DNA from: Mycobacteroides sp. CBMA 271
GTDB lineage: Bacteria > Actinomycetota > Actinomycetes > Mycobacteriales > Mycobacteriaceae
DNA length: 64,000 nucleotides
Assembly: GCF_009729205.1 (NCBI RefSeq)
Contig: NZ_VTHB01000001.1
Location: 186,001-250,000, forward strand
Direction: 5' to 3'
Below, in pieces: positions 19,628 through 27,924 of this stretch (position 1 is the stretch's first letter; each line of letters starts with the position of its first letter). The notes beneath the pieces are model-generated. The model made no database searches and was not told the DNA's origin. It saw only the letters and a list, made by a program, of their open reading frames with translations. The position numbers and the translations under genes are program-made.

Positions 19628-20166
19628 TCGATACCTCGATACTCAAGGAACACCGTCTCACCCGGCCCTTGAATACGGATGTCGAAGCGGTATCCGGAGG
19701 GTTCGGGTGTGCATATCAACGTGTTCCTGCGCGCCGGATCGAGTGTATCCAGGAACCGGTCGGACTCCGCGGGAAGATAGGCACGAGTGAACAGCCGGTT
19801 CAACAGGCCCCTCGCGAAAATGACGAGCGCAAAGAAGGGCTGGGCGCCAGCGACGGAACCCGGTGTCACTGTGGTGAACTCGTAGTGCCCATCGCCGTCG
19901 GTGGCACAACGCCCCCATCCGGTGAACACATCGGCGTTGCGTCGCAGCGAGCCCGGGTGCCGTGAGACGTTTCCCGCGGAATCGGGCTGCCACACCTCCA
20001 CGACAGCGTCCGGTATGCCGTTACCCTCTCCGTCGTAGACGAATCCGTGCAGCGTGACGGAAGCTGGACTATCGCGGGGAACGAGTCGGCAGTCGTCGGG
20101 AAATGTCAAGGCGGGGGCGAAGAACGGCCCGACCGTCTGTCCGGCCGTTCGTGCTGCTTCACCCAT
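19624..20166 (-). CDS. pcaG: Protocatechuate 3,4-dioxygenase alpha subunit
   Basis: A 180-residue alpha subunit of the intradiol dioxygenase, with the AGQTVGPFF start and VVEVWQPDSAGNVSRHPGS core. Alpha subunits lack a full set of iron ligands, as here. The ATG at 20166 lies 8 bp inside the pcaH 3' end and gives the normal family N-terminus; a longer frame upstream is not supported by homology. Confidence 0.93.
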   Translation of the reverse strand: MGEAARTAGQTVGPFFAPALTFPDDCRLVPRDSPASVTLHGFVYDGEGNGIPDAVVEVWQPDSAGNVSRHPGSLRRNADVFTGWGRCATDGDGHYEFTTVTPGSVAGAQPFFALVIFARGLLNRLFTRAYLPAESDRFLDTLDPARRNTLICTPEPSGYRFDIRIQGPGETVFLEYRGIE

Positions 20167-20920
20167 CGCTGTCCGTCTCGGCCCAGGTGCGCCGCGTTCC
20201 CGACAGCACGATGTCCCAGCGATATCCGGTGGCGTACTCGGGCTCGGACACGTCGTGGTCATAGTGCGCGATCAGGCCTTGCCGCGCGGAGGGATCCACG
20301 ATCGACTGGAAGATCGGGTCAAGGCCGAACAGCGGGTCTCCCGGGAAGTACATCTGCGTCACGAGGCGTTGCGTGAACGCCGTTCCGAACAGCGAGAAGT
20401 GGATATGCGCGGGGCGCCACGCATTCACGTGATTGCGCCACGGGTACGGTCCCGGCCTTATCGTGACGAACCGATACGTGCCGTCGGCGACAGTTAGGCA
20501 TCGACCCTTTCCCGTGAAATTCGGGTCCAGCGGCGCGGGATGCTGGTCCCCCGCATGGATATAGCGTCCACTGGAGTTCGCCTGCCACACCTCGATCAGT
20601 TGTCCTCCGACAGGCTTGCCGCGGCCATCGACCACCCTCCCGGTGACGACAATGCGCTCTCCGAGAGGCTCTCCCGGCGCCCCGGCGGTCAGATCGGCAT
20701 CGACCGGATCGATATCTCGCTCGCCAAAACAGGGCGCGGTGAGCTCCAGCGCCTCTGGGTCCACCCACACCGGTGCCGCCTGCGGATGCCTCAACACGCT
20801 GCTGCGGTAGGGCGGGTAGTCCAGGAGGGGCTGCGTCATTCCCACGCCCGCGCCGATGACGGTAATACGAGCGATCTGCTCATCGATCTCACGCTGGGTG
20901 GGCGCCATGCGTGCCTCCAT
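20159..20920 (-). CDS. pcaH: Protocatechuate 3,4-dioxygenase beta subunit
   Basis: A 253-residue catalytic subunit that opens the protocatechuate ring between C3 and C4. By alignment in mind to the Pseudomonas enzyme, the four Fe(III) ligands are Tyr120 (GRYIH), Tyr159 (GPYPW), His172 and His174 (AHIHFS); all are present. It is the first gene of pcaHGBDCIJ and is divergent from the Rieske dioxygenase operon across 158 bp. The start may be 20920 or the internal ATG at 20908. Confidence 0.95.
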   Translation of the reverse strand: MEARMAPTQREIDEQIARITVIGAGVGMTQPLLDYPPYRSSVLRHPQAAPVWVDPEALELTAPCFGERDIDPVDADLTAGAPGEPLGERIVVTGRVVDGRGKPVGGQLIEVWQANSSGRYIHAGDQHPAPLDPNFTGKGRCLTVADGTYRFVTIRPGPYPWRNHVNAWRPAHIHFSLFGTAFTQRLVTQMYFPGDPLFGLDPIFQSIVDPSARQGLIAHYDHDVSEPEYATGYRWDIVLSGTRRTWAETDSDG

Positions 20921-20971
20921 GAAATCGACCGTAGCCGTTTTCTCTGCTGAACGGAAGATCAGACCGTTGTG

Positions 20972-21059
20972 CAGAAAATGAGACCCGGCGACCCCCGTTG
21001 ACCTAGTTGGCCGCCGTGGTGCATGCTGTCTTTACAGAATGCATTTCTGCTATTCAGAA
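20972..21059. promoter_or_regulatory. Divergent pca / dioxygenase control region with CAGAA/TTCTG boxes
   Basis: CAGAA (21035-21039), TTCTG (21045-21049) and CAGAA (21055-21059) alternate at exact 10-bp steps, so one half faces two partners: CAGAA-N5-TTCTG and TTCTG-N5-CAGAA. A further CAGAA is at 20972-20976. The same TTCTG-N5-CAGAG element is found in front of the IclR gene at 25588-25602, which makes that regulator the likely binder. A possible -35, TTGACC, is at 20998-21003 with no convincing -10. The whole gap is 20921-21078. Confidence 0.55.
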
Positions 21060-21078
21060 TTAATGGTGGGAGGGTCGG

Positions 21079-22422
21079 ATGTCCGACACGGTGTTCGACA
21101 GCGTTCGCCGCGGCCTGATCCCCGCCCACATCTACAACGACCGCGAGATTTTCGAGCTAGAGAAGCAGCATCTGTTCGGCCGGACATGGATGTTCGTCGG
21201 GCACGAGTCGGAGGTTCCACATAACGGCGACTATGTGGTGCGGCGGATTCTGGACGATTCGTTCATCGTGACCAGAGGATCCGATGGTCAGGTGCGCGCA
21301 CTGTTCAATATGTGCCTGCACCGAGGCATGCAGGTGTGCCGCGCCGAGATGGGAAATGCGTCGAACTTCAGGTGCCCGTACCACGGTTGGACGTACCGCA
21401 ACGACGGTCGCATCATCGGGCTACCCTTCCATAATGACGCCTACGGCGGCGAGGACGGGTTCCGCAGGCAGGGCCAAACACTGGTACCCGCACCGAATCT
21501 CGGGCTGTACAACGGGCTCATCTTCATCAGCCTTGACCCCCAGGCGCCGCCCCTAGAAGAGTTTCTCGGCGACTTCCGGTTCTATCTAGACTTCTACACC
21601 CGCCAAAGCCGCGAAGGTCTCGAGGTGCATGGCCCGCAGCGCTGGCGCGTCAAGGCCAACTGGAAGATCGGGGCGGAGAACTTCGCCGGCGACATGTACC
21701 ACACCCCCCAAACCCATTCCTCCGTCGTCGAAATCGGACTGTTCCGCGAGCCCAAGGCCGAAAAACGCAAGGATGGCGCCACGTACTGGGCAGGCCCCGG
21801 TGGCGGCACCACCTACAAGTTGCCTCCCGGTGATTTCGACGAGCGCATGCGGTACGTCGGCTACACCGACGACATGATCTGGCGGATCAAAGACGCCTGG
21901 ACCCCCGTGCAACAACAAGTGGTCGCCGAGGACGGTTTCATGTTCTCGGCGGCGACCTGCTTCCCCAACGTCAGCTTCGTGCACAACTGGCCGAAAGTGG
22001 GCGATGGAGATGAGGTTCTGCCCTTCATCTCCATCCGGATGTGGCAGCCGGTGAGCGAGAACGAGACCGAGGTCTACTCGTGGTTCGCCGTGGATTCGGC
22101 GGCGCCCGAGGAGTACAAGCAGAAGTCGTACAAGGCCTATCTCATGTGCTTCGGGTCGACAGGGATGTTCGAACAGGATGACGTCGAGAACTGGGTGTCA
22201 TTGACCAACACCGCCGCCGGGACGATGGCCCGGCGCCTGCTGCTGAACAGCCGCATGGGCCTGCTTGAAGACGACCGGGCCGTAGTTGAGCCGTTGCCGC
22301 CCAATCTTTTTCATGGGCCGGGCCGCGCACAGGTCGGATACAACGAACACAATCAGCGCCAACTACTCAATCTGTGGGCCGACTATCTGCAGTCGCCTTG
22401 CGAGCAGGTGCGTCCGGTATGA
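21079..22422 (+). CDS. Rieske aromatic-ring-hydroxylating dioxygenase, alpha subunit (phthalate-dioxygenase-like)
   Basis: A 447-residue oxygenase alpha subunit. The Rieske [2Fe-2S] ligands are Cys79-x-His81 and Cys99-x2-His102; the mononuclear iron site has His208 and His213, with Asp205 as the electron bridge, in NFAGDMYHTPQTH. It adds both atoms of O2 to an aromatic ring to give a cis-dihydrodiol. It is the first gene of a five-gene operon whose junctions are all ATGA/GTGA overlaps. Operon content (dihydrodiol dehydrogenase plus aldolase-type decarboxylase) and the divergent pca genes suggest phthalate 3,4-dioxygenase (PhtAa-like). The ferredoxin and reductase partners are not in the window. 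Confidence 0.88.
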   Translation: MSDTVFDSVRRGLIPAHIYNDREIFELEKQHLFGRTWMFVGHESEVPHNGDYVVRRILDDSFIVTRGSDGQVRALFNMCLHRGMQVCRAEMGNASNFRCPYHGWTYRNDGRIIGLPFHNDAYGGEDGFRRQGQTLVPAPNLGLYNGLIFISLDPQAPPLEEFLGDFRFYLDFYTRQSREGLEVHGPQRWRVKANWKIGAENFAGDMYHTPQTHSSVVEIGLFREPKAEKRKDGATYWAGPGGGTTYKLPPGDFDERMRYVGYTDDMIWRIKDAWTPVQQQVVAEDGFMFSAATCFPNVSFVHNWPKVGDGDEVLPFISIRMWQPVSENETEVYSWFAVDSAAPEEYKQKSYKAYLMCFGSTGMFEQDDVENWVSLTNTAAGTMARRLLLNSRMGLLEDDRAVVEPLPPNLFHGPGRAQVGYNEHNQRQLLNLWADYLQSPCEQVRPV

Positions 22423-23030
22423 GAACCGTCGGTCGGTACCATCGCGCTCCCGGAGCGGGCAGCTATTCCGAGCAGTCGGTGCTCGGTGCGCATGCTTCGC
22501 GCCATACGCGGGTGGGAAAACCGCTTCCCTTCAACGATATCCGGCATCTACAGGCACATCAGTTCCTGGTGGACGAGGCGTACCTGTTCGATGCGCAGGA
22601 GTACGAGCAGTGGCTCGCCACCTTGACCGAGGACATCCACTACGTGATGCCGGTGCGCGTCACCACCGCCCTCGGGGCGGGATTCGACACCTCACCCGGG
22701 ATGGCGCACTTCGACGAGAACAAGTACTCCCTCGATCGCCGGGTCGCCCGCTTCCTGACCGAACACGCCTGGACCGAGGATCCGCCGTCCCGTCTTCGGC
22801 ACTTCGTCACCAACATCCGGGCATTCGCCACCCAAGACGAGGCTCACCTCGTCGTCGAGTCGGCGGTACTGCTGTTCCGCAGTCGCGGCGACGTGAACGA
22901 GCATGCGCTGTTGTCGTGTGGTCGCGAGGATCTGCTGCGCCGCACCGGCGACGAGTGGCAACTCGCCCGCCGGATCATCTCCGTCGACGAATCGGTGATC
23001 AGGATGCAGAACCTCGCGGTGTTCCTATGA
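22419..23030 (+). CDS. Ring-hydroxylating dioxygenase, beta subunit
   Basis: A 203-residue small subunit of the cone-shaped (NTF2-like/SnoaL fold) family that gives the alpha3-beta3 oxygenase its structure. Characteristic stretches are LYFDAQEYEQWL-like (here YLFDAQEYEQWL), a tyrosine-rich early strand DIHYVMPVRV, and the C-terminal WQLARRIISVDESV. The ATG at 22419 overlaps the alpha-subunit stop by 4 bp. It has no catalytic residues itself. Confidence 0.9.
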   Translation: MRTVGRYHRAPGAGSYSEQSVLGAHASRHTRVGKPLPFNDIRHLQAHQFLVDEAYLFDAQEYEQWLATLTEDIHYVMPVRVTTALGAGFDTSPGMAHFDENKYSLDRRVARFLTEHAWTEDPPSRLRHFVTNIRAFATQDEAHLVVESAVLLFRSRGDVNEHALLSCGREDLLRRTGDEWQLARRIISVDESVIRMQNLAVFL

Positions 23031-23296
23031 GCCACGCCGACCAGCTCGCCGCGCTACTGGACGGGGCCACCGGTGAAACACTGGTCATCGGCAACGAATT
23101 CACCGAGGTCCAGGTACGCAAGGTCCAGACGCGCAACGGTTCTCGACTACTGATCCTCTCTCCCAAGTCTGGTCAGTGGATCAGCCTCGACGCGTTGGAG
23201 GTGGAGGCAATCACCTGGCAGAACACCCGCACGCTGGCCGCAATGGTCGGAAACGTCAACGCACCCTTGCTCTCCGATGAGGAGAACCTGCCGTGA
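23027..23296 (+). CDS. Small conserved protein of aromatic dioxygenase operons, function unknown
   Basis: An 89-residue soluble protein with 4-bp overlaps on both sides (beta subunit and dehydrogenase). The central part IGNEFTEVQVRKVQTRNG followed by LLILSPKSGQWISLD looks like a compact beta-rich domain, and the C-terminus ends in an acidic SDEENLP. It has no cysteines, so it is not a ferredoxin. Similar small proteins are, from memory, sometimes labelled 'dihydrodiol dehydrogenase' in actinobacterial databases, which its size makes implausible. A role as an accessory or assembly factor is inference. Confidence 0.7.
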   Translation: MSHADQLAALLDGATGETLVIGNEFTEVQVRKVQTRNGSRLLILSPKSGQWISLDALEVEAITWQNTRTLAAMVGNVNAPLLSDEENLP

Positions 23297-24093
23297 CGTG
23301 GCTCGACGGGAAGCGGGCACTGGTCGTCGGCGCCGGATCGGGTATCGGCCGTGCCGTGGTCGACGCCTTCCTCTCCGAGGGCGCGGCGGTCGCGGTACTG
23401 GAGCGAGACGAGTCGAAATGCCATGCGCTGCGCGAGGAGTTGCCCCAGATCACGGTCATCGAAGGAGACGCGGTCACCCAGGATGCCAACGATCGCGCGG
23501 TGACCGAGACAGTGGATGCGTACGGCGGGCTGGATACCCTGGTGAATTGCGTGGGTGTCTTCGACTTCTATCGCGGCATCTCCGACCTCGACGCGCCAGA
23601 TCTGCAGCAAGCGTTCGACGAGATGTTCCGGACCAATGTGTTGAGCCACCTGCACTCCGTGAAAGCCGCCCTACCCGCGCTGCGTGCGGCCCAGGGCGCG
23701 TCCATCGTGCTGACCGAATCGACATCGGCGTACTACCCGGGGCGGGGCGGAACTCTGTACGTGGCATCCAAGTTCGCGGTGCGCGGGCTGGTGACAACCC
23801 TGGCCCATGAGCTGGCACCCGGCATCCGGGTCAACGGTGTGGCGCCCGGCGGGACCTTGCACACCGATCTGCGCGGGCTGGAAAGCCTTGGACAGCGGGA
23901 AGACCGGCTCGATGACACTGCCGACCGGGCCCGTAGCCTGGCCGCCCGCACCCCATTGCAGGTGGCATTGACGGGCGCCGATCACGCGTGGAGCTACGTG
24001 TTTCTGGCCAGTGACCGGGCCCGTGGTATCACCGGAACCAGCACCCATTCCGACGGTGGTTTCGGCATGGGAACAAAGGGGTTGCCGTCATGA
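23293..24093 (+). CDS. cis-dihydrodiol dehydrogenase, SDR family (BphB/PhtB-like)
   Basis: A 266-residue short-chain dehydrogenase. The NAD motif GAGSGIG is at residues 13-19, catalytic Ser143, Tyr156 and Lys160 (YVASK) are present, and CVGVFDFYRGISDLD is typical of the biphenyl/phenylpropionate dihydrodiol dehydrogenase subgroup. It would rearomatise the dihydrodiol to a catechol with NAD+. The GTG at 23293 overlaps the preceding gene by 4 bp. Confidence 0.88.
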   Translation: MTWLDGKRALVVGAGSGIGRAVVDAFLSEGAAVAVLERDESKCHALREELPQITVIEGDAVTQDANDRAVTETVDAYGGLDTLVNCVGVFDFYRGISDLDAPDLQQAFDEMFRTNVLSHLHSVKAALPALRAAQGASIVLTESTSAYYPGRGGTLYVASKFAVRGLVTTLAHELAPGIRVNGVAPGGTLHTDLRGLESLGQREDRLDDTADRARSLAARTPLQVALTGADHAWSYVFLASDRARGITGTSTHSDGGFGMGTKGLPS

Positions 24094-24812
24094 CGTCCTA
24101 CGCCGCCGAACGTGCGCTGGTTGCAGAAGGCTGCCGGGTCGCTGCGCATCGCGGTTTGGTGGATGGAATCCTCGGGCATATCAGCCTGCGTGTGGACGAG
24201 GACCGTCTGCTCGTGCGCTGCCGCAGCGAGGCGGATACCGGCGTCGCCTTCACCACAGCGACGGACATCCGGCTGGTGTGTTTCGACGGAAGCGCGGCGG
24301 CTACAGGTGAACTCGATGGATACCGGGTGCCCAACGAACTTCCCATCCACACCGAAACACTGCTCGCCAACGCCCATCGACGCGCAGTGGTGCACGTGCA
24401 TCCGCCCGCCACGGTGGCCGCCGATCTGGCCGGCGTACCTGTGCTTCCGATCTACGGGGCCTATGACATTCCGGGCGCATGGCTGGCGAGGGGTGGTGTG
24501 CCGGTGTACGAGCGCGCCGTCCTCATCCGAACCACCCTGTTGGCACGGGAGATGGTTGCCGCATTGGGTGAACGCCCCCTTGTCATCTGCCGCGGCCATG
24601 GCATCGTCAGCGCGGCATCCACCGTGGCGGAGGCGGTGCTGCAGGCCCTCAGCCTGGAGCGGTTGTCGGAGATGTCATTGCGGGTGGTCTCCGCGGGTGG
24701 CAGGCCTCGCGCCCTCGCCGATGAGGACTGGGACGACCTACCCGACCTCGGTCCCGCATTCACGGCCGAGGCGGCGTGGCGCTACGAGATCGCGAGTCTC
24801 CCCTCCCACTAG
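24090..24812 (+). CDS. Class II aldolase/adducin-family decarboxylase (PhtC-like)
   Basis: A 240-residue protein of the class II aldolase fold. Metal-binding histidines are seen in VVHVHPP and RGHGIV, and the acidic catalytic candidate is in PNELPIHTE. In aromatic operons this fold removes a ring carboxyl from a dihydroxy-dicarboxylate, as 3,4-dihydroxyphthalate 2-decarboxylase (PhtC) does to give protocatechuate. That product is exactly the substrate of the divergent pca operon. It overlaps the dehydrogenase gene by 4 bp and ends 6 bp before the convergent IclR gene. Confidence 0.82.
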   Translation: MTSYAAERALVAEGCRVAAHRGLVDGILGHISLRVDEDRLLVRCRSEADTGVAFTTATDIRLVCFDGSAAATGELDGYRVPNELPIHTETLLANAHRRAVVHVHPPATVAADLAGVPVLPIYGAYDIPGAWLARGGVPVYERAVLIRTTLLAREMVAALGERPLVICRGHGIVSAASTVAEAVLQALSLERLSEMSLRVVSAGGRPRALADEDWDDLPDLGPAFTAEAAWRYEIASLPSH

Positions 24813-24818
24813 GGCCTT

Positions 24819-25595
24819 TCAGCCCAGCTGGTCACCGATGTGACGCGCCGCTTCATGCAACGCATGGGTGATCTCGGCGTATTGAGAAGCACTCACCCGG
24901 TGGACGGGGGCGGCCGCATTGAGCGCGAGACGCAGCCCGGGAGCCCGGGTGGGCACCGTAACCGCAAGGGAAGCAACGCCTTCCTCGCTCTCCTCACGAT
25001 TCACCGCATAGCCCTGCTTGCGGATCCGCAGCAGTTCTAGCTCGAGTTCACGACGGCTGCCGATCGAGTGCGGGGTAACGCGTTGGAGGTCTTCTTCTGG
25101 GTATAGCTGAACGAGTTCACCTTCGGTCAACTCGGCCAGCATGACCTTGCCCGTCGAGGTGCAGTGCGCCGGCATGATCCGGCCGAGCCGCGAGGCCACC
25201 CGAACAGCCGTCGGCCCCTCCACTGCGGCGACGAATCGCACCGTGGCTCCGTCCAAGAGGCCCAGGTGCACCGACTCACGCAGACCTTCACTGAGGGTGC
25301 GCATGATCGGGGTGGCCGCGCCGGGGATGTCGATACGTCCGAAGATCGCGAATGCCACGCCCGTCAGTGCCGGGCCCGGCAGGTAGGCCTTGGATACGGG
25401 GTCCTGCCGAGCGAACCCGCGGTATTGCAACATCGCGAGCAGGCGGTGCGCCGTTGAGGTCGCCACTCCGAGAAACTTCGCCGCCTCGCTCAACCGAATC
25501 TCCGGTTGCTCACCTAGCAGAAGCAGTAGCCGCAGGGCCTTATCGACAGACTCGATCGGATACTGCGGCACCGACGCCTCGTCCCCTTTCTGCAT
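24819..25595 (-). CDS. IclR-family regulator of the aromatic island
   Basis: A 258-residue IclR protein: winged helix at residues about 12-70 (IRLSEAAKFLGVATSTAHRL) and effector domain to the C-terminus with MPAHCTSTGKVMLAEL. IclR members commonly control protocatechuate and phthalate genes. It is convergent with the dioxygenase operon, and the motif TTCTG-N5-CAGAG at its own start matches boxes upstream of the dioxygenase genes, suggesting autoregulation plus control of the operon. The start at 25595 lies inside that motif, so bound protein would block initiation. Confidence 0.88.
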   Translation of the reverse strand: MQKGDEASVPQYPIESVDKALRLLLLLGEQPEIRLSEAAKFLGVATSTAHRLLAMLQYRGFARQDPVSKAYLPGPALTGVAFAIFGRIDIPGAATPIMRTLSEGLRESVHLGLLDGATVRFVAAVEGPTAVRVASRLGRIMPAHCTSTGKVMLAELTEGELVQLYPEEDLQRVTPHSIGSRRELELELLRIRKQGYAVNREESEEGVASLAVTVPTRAPGLRLALNAAAPVHRVSASQYAEITHALHEAARHIGDQLG

Positions 25596-25623
25596 AACAG
25601 AGAACGTACCTCATAGCAGAGAA
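25588..25623. promoter_or_regulatory. Operator-like TTCTG-N5-CAGAG at the IclR gene start
   Basis: TTCTG (25588-25592) and CAGAG (25598-25602) form a near palindrome with the same 5-bp spacing as the boxes at 21045-21059. A further CAGAGAA (25617-25623) lies 15-20 bp away toward the MFS gene. It covers the regulator's start codon. Confidence 0.5.
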
Positions 25624-25700
25624 TGGGCAAGACCTACTGGGAGTCTCATATACTGGGAATACAGTTCAACATATTGGGATCAATGTGGAACCATAGAGGC

Positions 25701-26894
25701 ATGGTTTCAGTCGACGAGGTTGGTACAGCACGTCGTTGGGCGATGCTGGCCATAGCCCTGGGGTCCACTGCCGGCGCCAATGTCTTCATCAACGGTGCCG
25801 CTTTCCTCATACCGACCCTGCACACCGAGCGCGGGCTCAACCTCGCCAACGCCGGGCTGCTCTCCGCGATGCCCAGTTTCGGCATGGTGTTGACGCTCAT
25901 CGCATGGGGCGCCCTCATCGACAAGTTCGGCGAGCGAATCGCCTTGGTGAGTGGTCTGGCGTTGACCGCATTGGCCGCCCTTGCCGCCGCCGAATCGCCG
26001 TCCCTGGTGCTGACGGGCGTGTTCCTGCTGCTGGGTGGGGCATCCGCCGCCGCCTGCAATTCGGCGAGTGGACGCGTGGTGGTCGGCTGGTTCCCGCCGC
26101 ATCAGCGCGGGACGGTCATGGGCATCCGGCAGATGGCGCAGCCGCTGGGTGTCGCGGTGGGCGCGCTGGTGATTCCACGGATCGCCGAAGGACACGGCAT
26201 CGCAACGGCTTTGATTTTCCCGGCGATCGTATGCGCGGTGTCATCGGTCATATGTCTGGTGGGGATCATCGATCCGCCGCGGCCACCTCGTTCCGAGGCG
26301 CCCGAGGAGCATCTGGCCAATCCGTATCGGCGGTCGCGGCTGCTGTGGCTCATCCACGGAGTGTCGGTGCTGCTGGTAGTTCCACAGGTGGTGGTGTGGA
26401 CGTTCACCCTGGTGTGGCTGGTCACCGATCGGGGGTGGAGCATCGGCGCCGCCAGCATCATGGTGACCGTGGCCCAGCTGGCGGGCGCCCTCGGCCGGGT
26501 CGCGGCCGGAATGTGGTCTGACCGTTGGGGTTCACGTATGCGGCCGATCCGGGTGATCGCGGCCGCAGCGTCGGTGACCATGGCACTGCTGGCCGTCACC
26601 AATCAGCTGGACTGGTCGATCAGCGTGCTGGTGATGGTCGCGGCATCGGTGATCACGGTGTCCGACAACGGGTTGGCATTCACCTCCATCGCCGAGATTG
26701 CCGGGCCGTTCTGGAGCGGACGCGCGCTTGGCACGCAGAACACCAGTCAGCTGCTGACTGCTGCCGTCGCTCCTCCGGTTTTCGGGGCGCTCGCCTCGGT
26801 GGCCGGGTTCTCGGCGGTGTTCGCGGTATGCGCGGTGTTTCCGTTGGTGGCAGTCGGTTTGGTCCCGGTCAAGTTGGAACGCGAACCGGTCTAA
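25701..26894 (+). CDS. Major facilitator superfamily transporter (Rv2994-like)
   Basis: A roughly 397-residue transporter with about 12 hydrophobic segments, the loop-2/3 DKFGER motif and the central cytoplasmic loop around residue 190. By position just before leuB it corresponds to Rv2994, so it belongs to the backbone, although it now lies next to the aromatic island. The substrate is unknown; uptake of an aromatic acid is possible by neighbourhood only. The start is uncertain: ATG 25701 gives a normal N-terminus, and ATG 25683 preceded by GGGA is an alternative. It ends 16 bp before the convergent leuB stop. Confidence 0.85.
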   Translation: MVSVDEVGTARRWAMLAIALGSTAGANVFINGAAFLIPTLHTERGLNLANAGLLSAMPSFGMVLTLIAWGALIDKFGERIALVSGLALTALAALAAAESPSLVLTGVFLLLGGASAAACNSASGRVVVGWFPPHQRGTVMGIRQMAQPLGVAVGALVIPRIAEGHGIATALIFPAIVCAVSSVICLVGIIDPPRPPRSEAPEEHLANPYRRSRLLWLIHGVSVLLVVPQVVVWTFTLVWLVTDRGWSIGAASIMVTVAQLAGALGRVAAGMWSDRWGSRMRPIRVIAAAASVTMALLAVTNQLDWSISVLVMVAASVITVSDNGLAFTSIAEIAGPFWSGRALGTQNTSQLLTAAVAPPVFGALASVAGFSAVFAVCAVFPLVAVGLVPVKLEREPV

Positions 26895-26910
26895 GTACGC
26901 CGATAACGCA

Positions 26911-27924
26911 CTACAGGAAGCTGGCGATCCGATCGCCGGTGGCCGAGGTCGACAGCTTCTCGTCACCGCGGGTGGCCAGGTGCTGTTCCACGGCCTTCTC
27001 CACGCGCGCGGCGGCCTCGGTCTCGCCGAGGTGGGTCAGCAGTAGCGAGACCGACACCACGGCGGCCGTCGGATCCGCGATCCCCTGCCCAGCGATATCC
27101 GGCGCGCTGCCGTGCACAGGCTCGAACATGGACGGGTTCTTACCCGAGCCGTCGATGTTCCCGCTTGCGGCCAAACCGATTCCACCGGTGACGGCGGCCG
27201 TCAGGTCGGTGATGATGTCGCCGAAAAGGTTGTCGGTGACGATGACGTCGAACCGGCCTGGATCGGTCACCATGTGAATGGTGGCGGCGTCGATGTGCTG
27301 GTAGGAAACCTGCACATCCGGGTGCTCGACGGCGACCTCGTTGACCGTGCGCGTCCACAGCGTGCCCGCGTACTTGAGCACATTGTTCTTGTGCACCAGC
27401 GTCAGGTTCTTGCTGCGGGCCTCGGCACGCTCGAATGCGTTGCGCACCACCCGCTCTACCCCGAACCGGGTGTTCAGGCTGACCTCGGTGGCCACCTCGT
27501 GCGGGGTTCCGACGCGGATAGCTCCACCGTTTCCGGTGTAGGGCCCCTCGGTGCCCTCGCGCACCACCACTAGGTCGATGGCGGGATTCCCGGCCAGCGG
27601 TCCCACCACTCCGGGGTACAGCTTGGCCGGACGCAGGTTGATGTGGTGGTCCAGCGCGAAGCGGGTATCGAGCAGCAGACCACGTTCCAGCACGCCGCTG
27701 GGCACGGCCGGATCACCAATGGCGCCAAGCAGAATGGCGTCGTGTCCGCGGATCTCCTCAAGCACCGACGCCGGCATCAGCTCGCCCGTGGCCAGGTACC
27801 GGCGAGCGCCGAGGTCGTATGCGGTCTTCTCCACACCGGGCAGGACGGCGTCGAGAATCTTGACGGCCTCGCCGATGACCTCGGGGCCGATGCCGTCACC
27901 GGCAATGACTGCAAGTCTTGTCAC
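26911..27924 (-). CDS. leuB: 3-isopropylmalate dehydrogenase
   Basis: A 337-residue NAD-dependent decarboxylating dehydrogenase, third step of leucine synthesis. The N-terminal [10 protein letters not shown], the substrate arginine region around LRPAKLYPG, and the metal-binding [11 protein letters not shown] block are intact. The GTG at 27924 overlaps the serA stop by 4 bp, so it is translated from the serA transcript. The serA-leuB order is conserved in mycobacteria. Confidence 0.97.
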   Translation of the reverse strand: MTRLAVIAGDGIGPEVIGEAVKILDAVLPGVEKTAYDLGARRYLATGELMPASVLEEIRGHDAILLGAIGDPAVPSGVLERGLLLDTRFALDHHINLRPAKLYPGVVGPLAGNPAIDLVVVREGTEGPYTGNGGAIRVGTPHEVATEVSLNTRFGVERVVRNAFERAEARSKNLTLVHKNNVLKYAGTLWTRTVNEVAVEHPDVQVSYQHIDAATIHMVTDPGRFDVIVTDNLFGDIITDLTAAVTGGIGLAASGNIDGSGKNPSMFEPVHGSAPDIAGQGIADPTAAVVSVSLLLTHLGETEAAARVEKAVEQHLATRGDEKLSTSATGDRIASFL

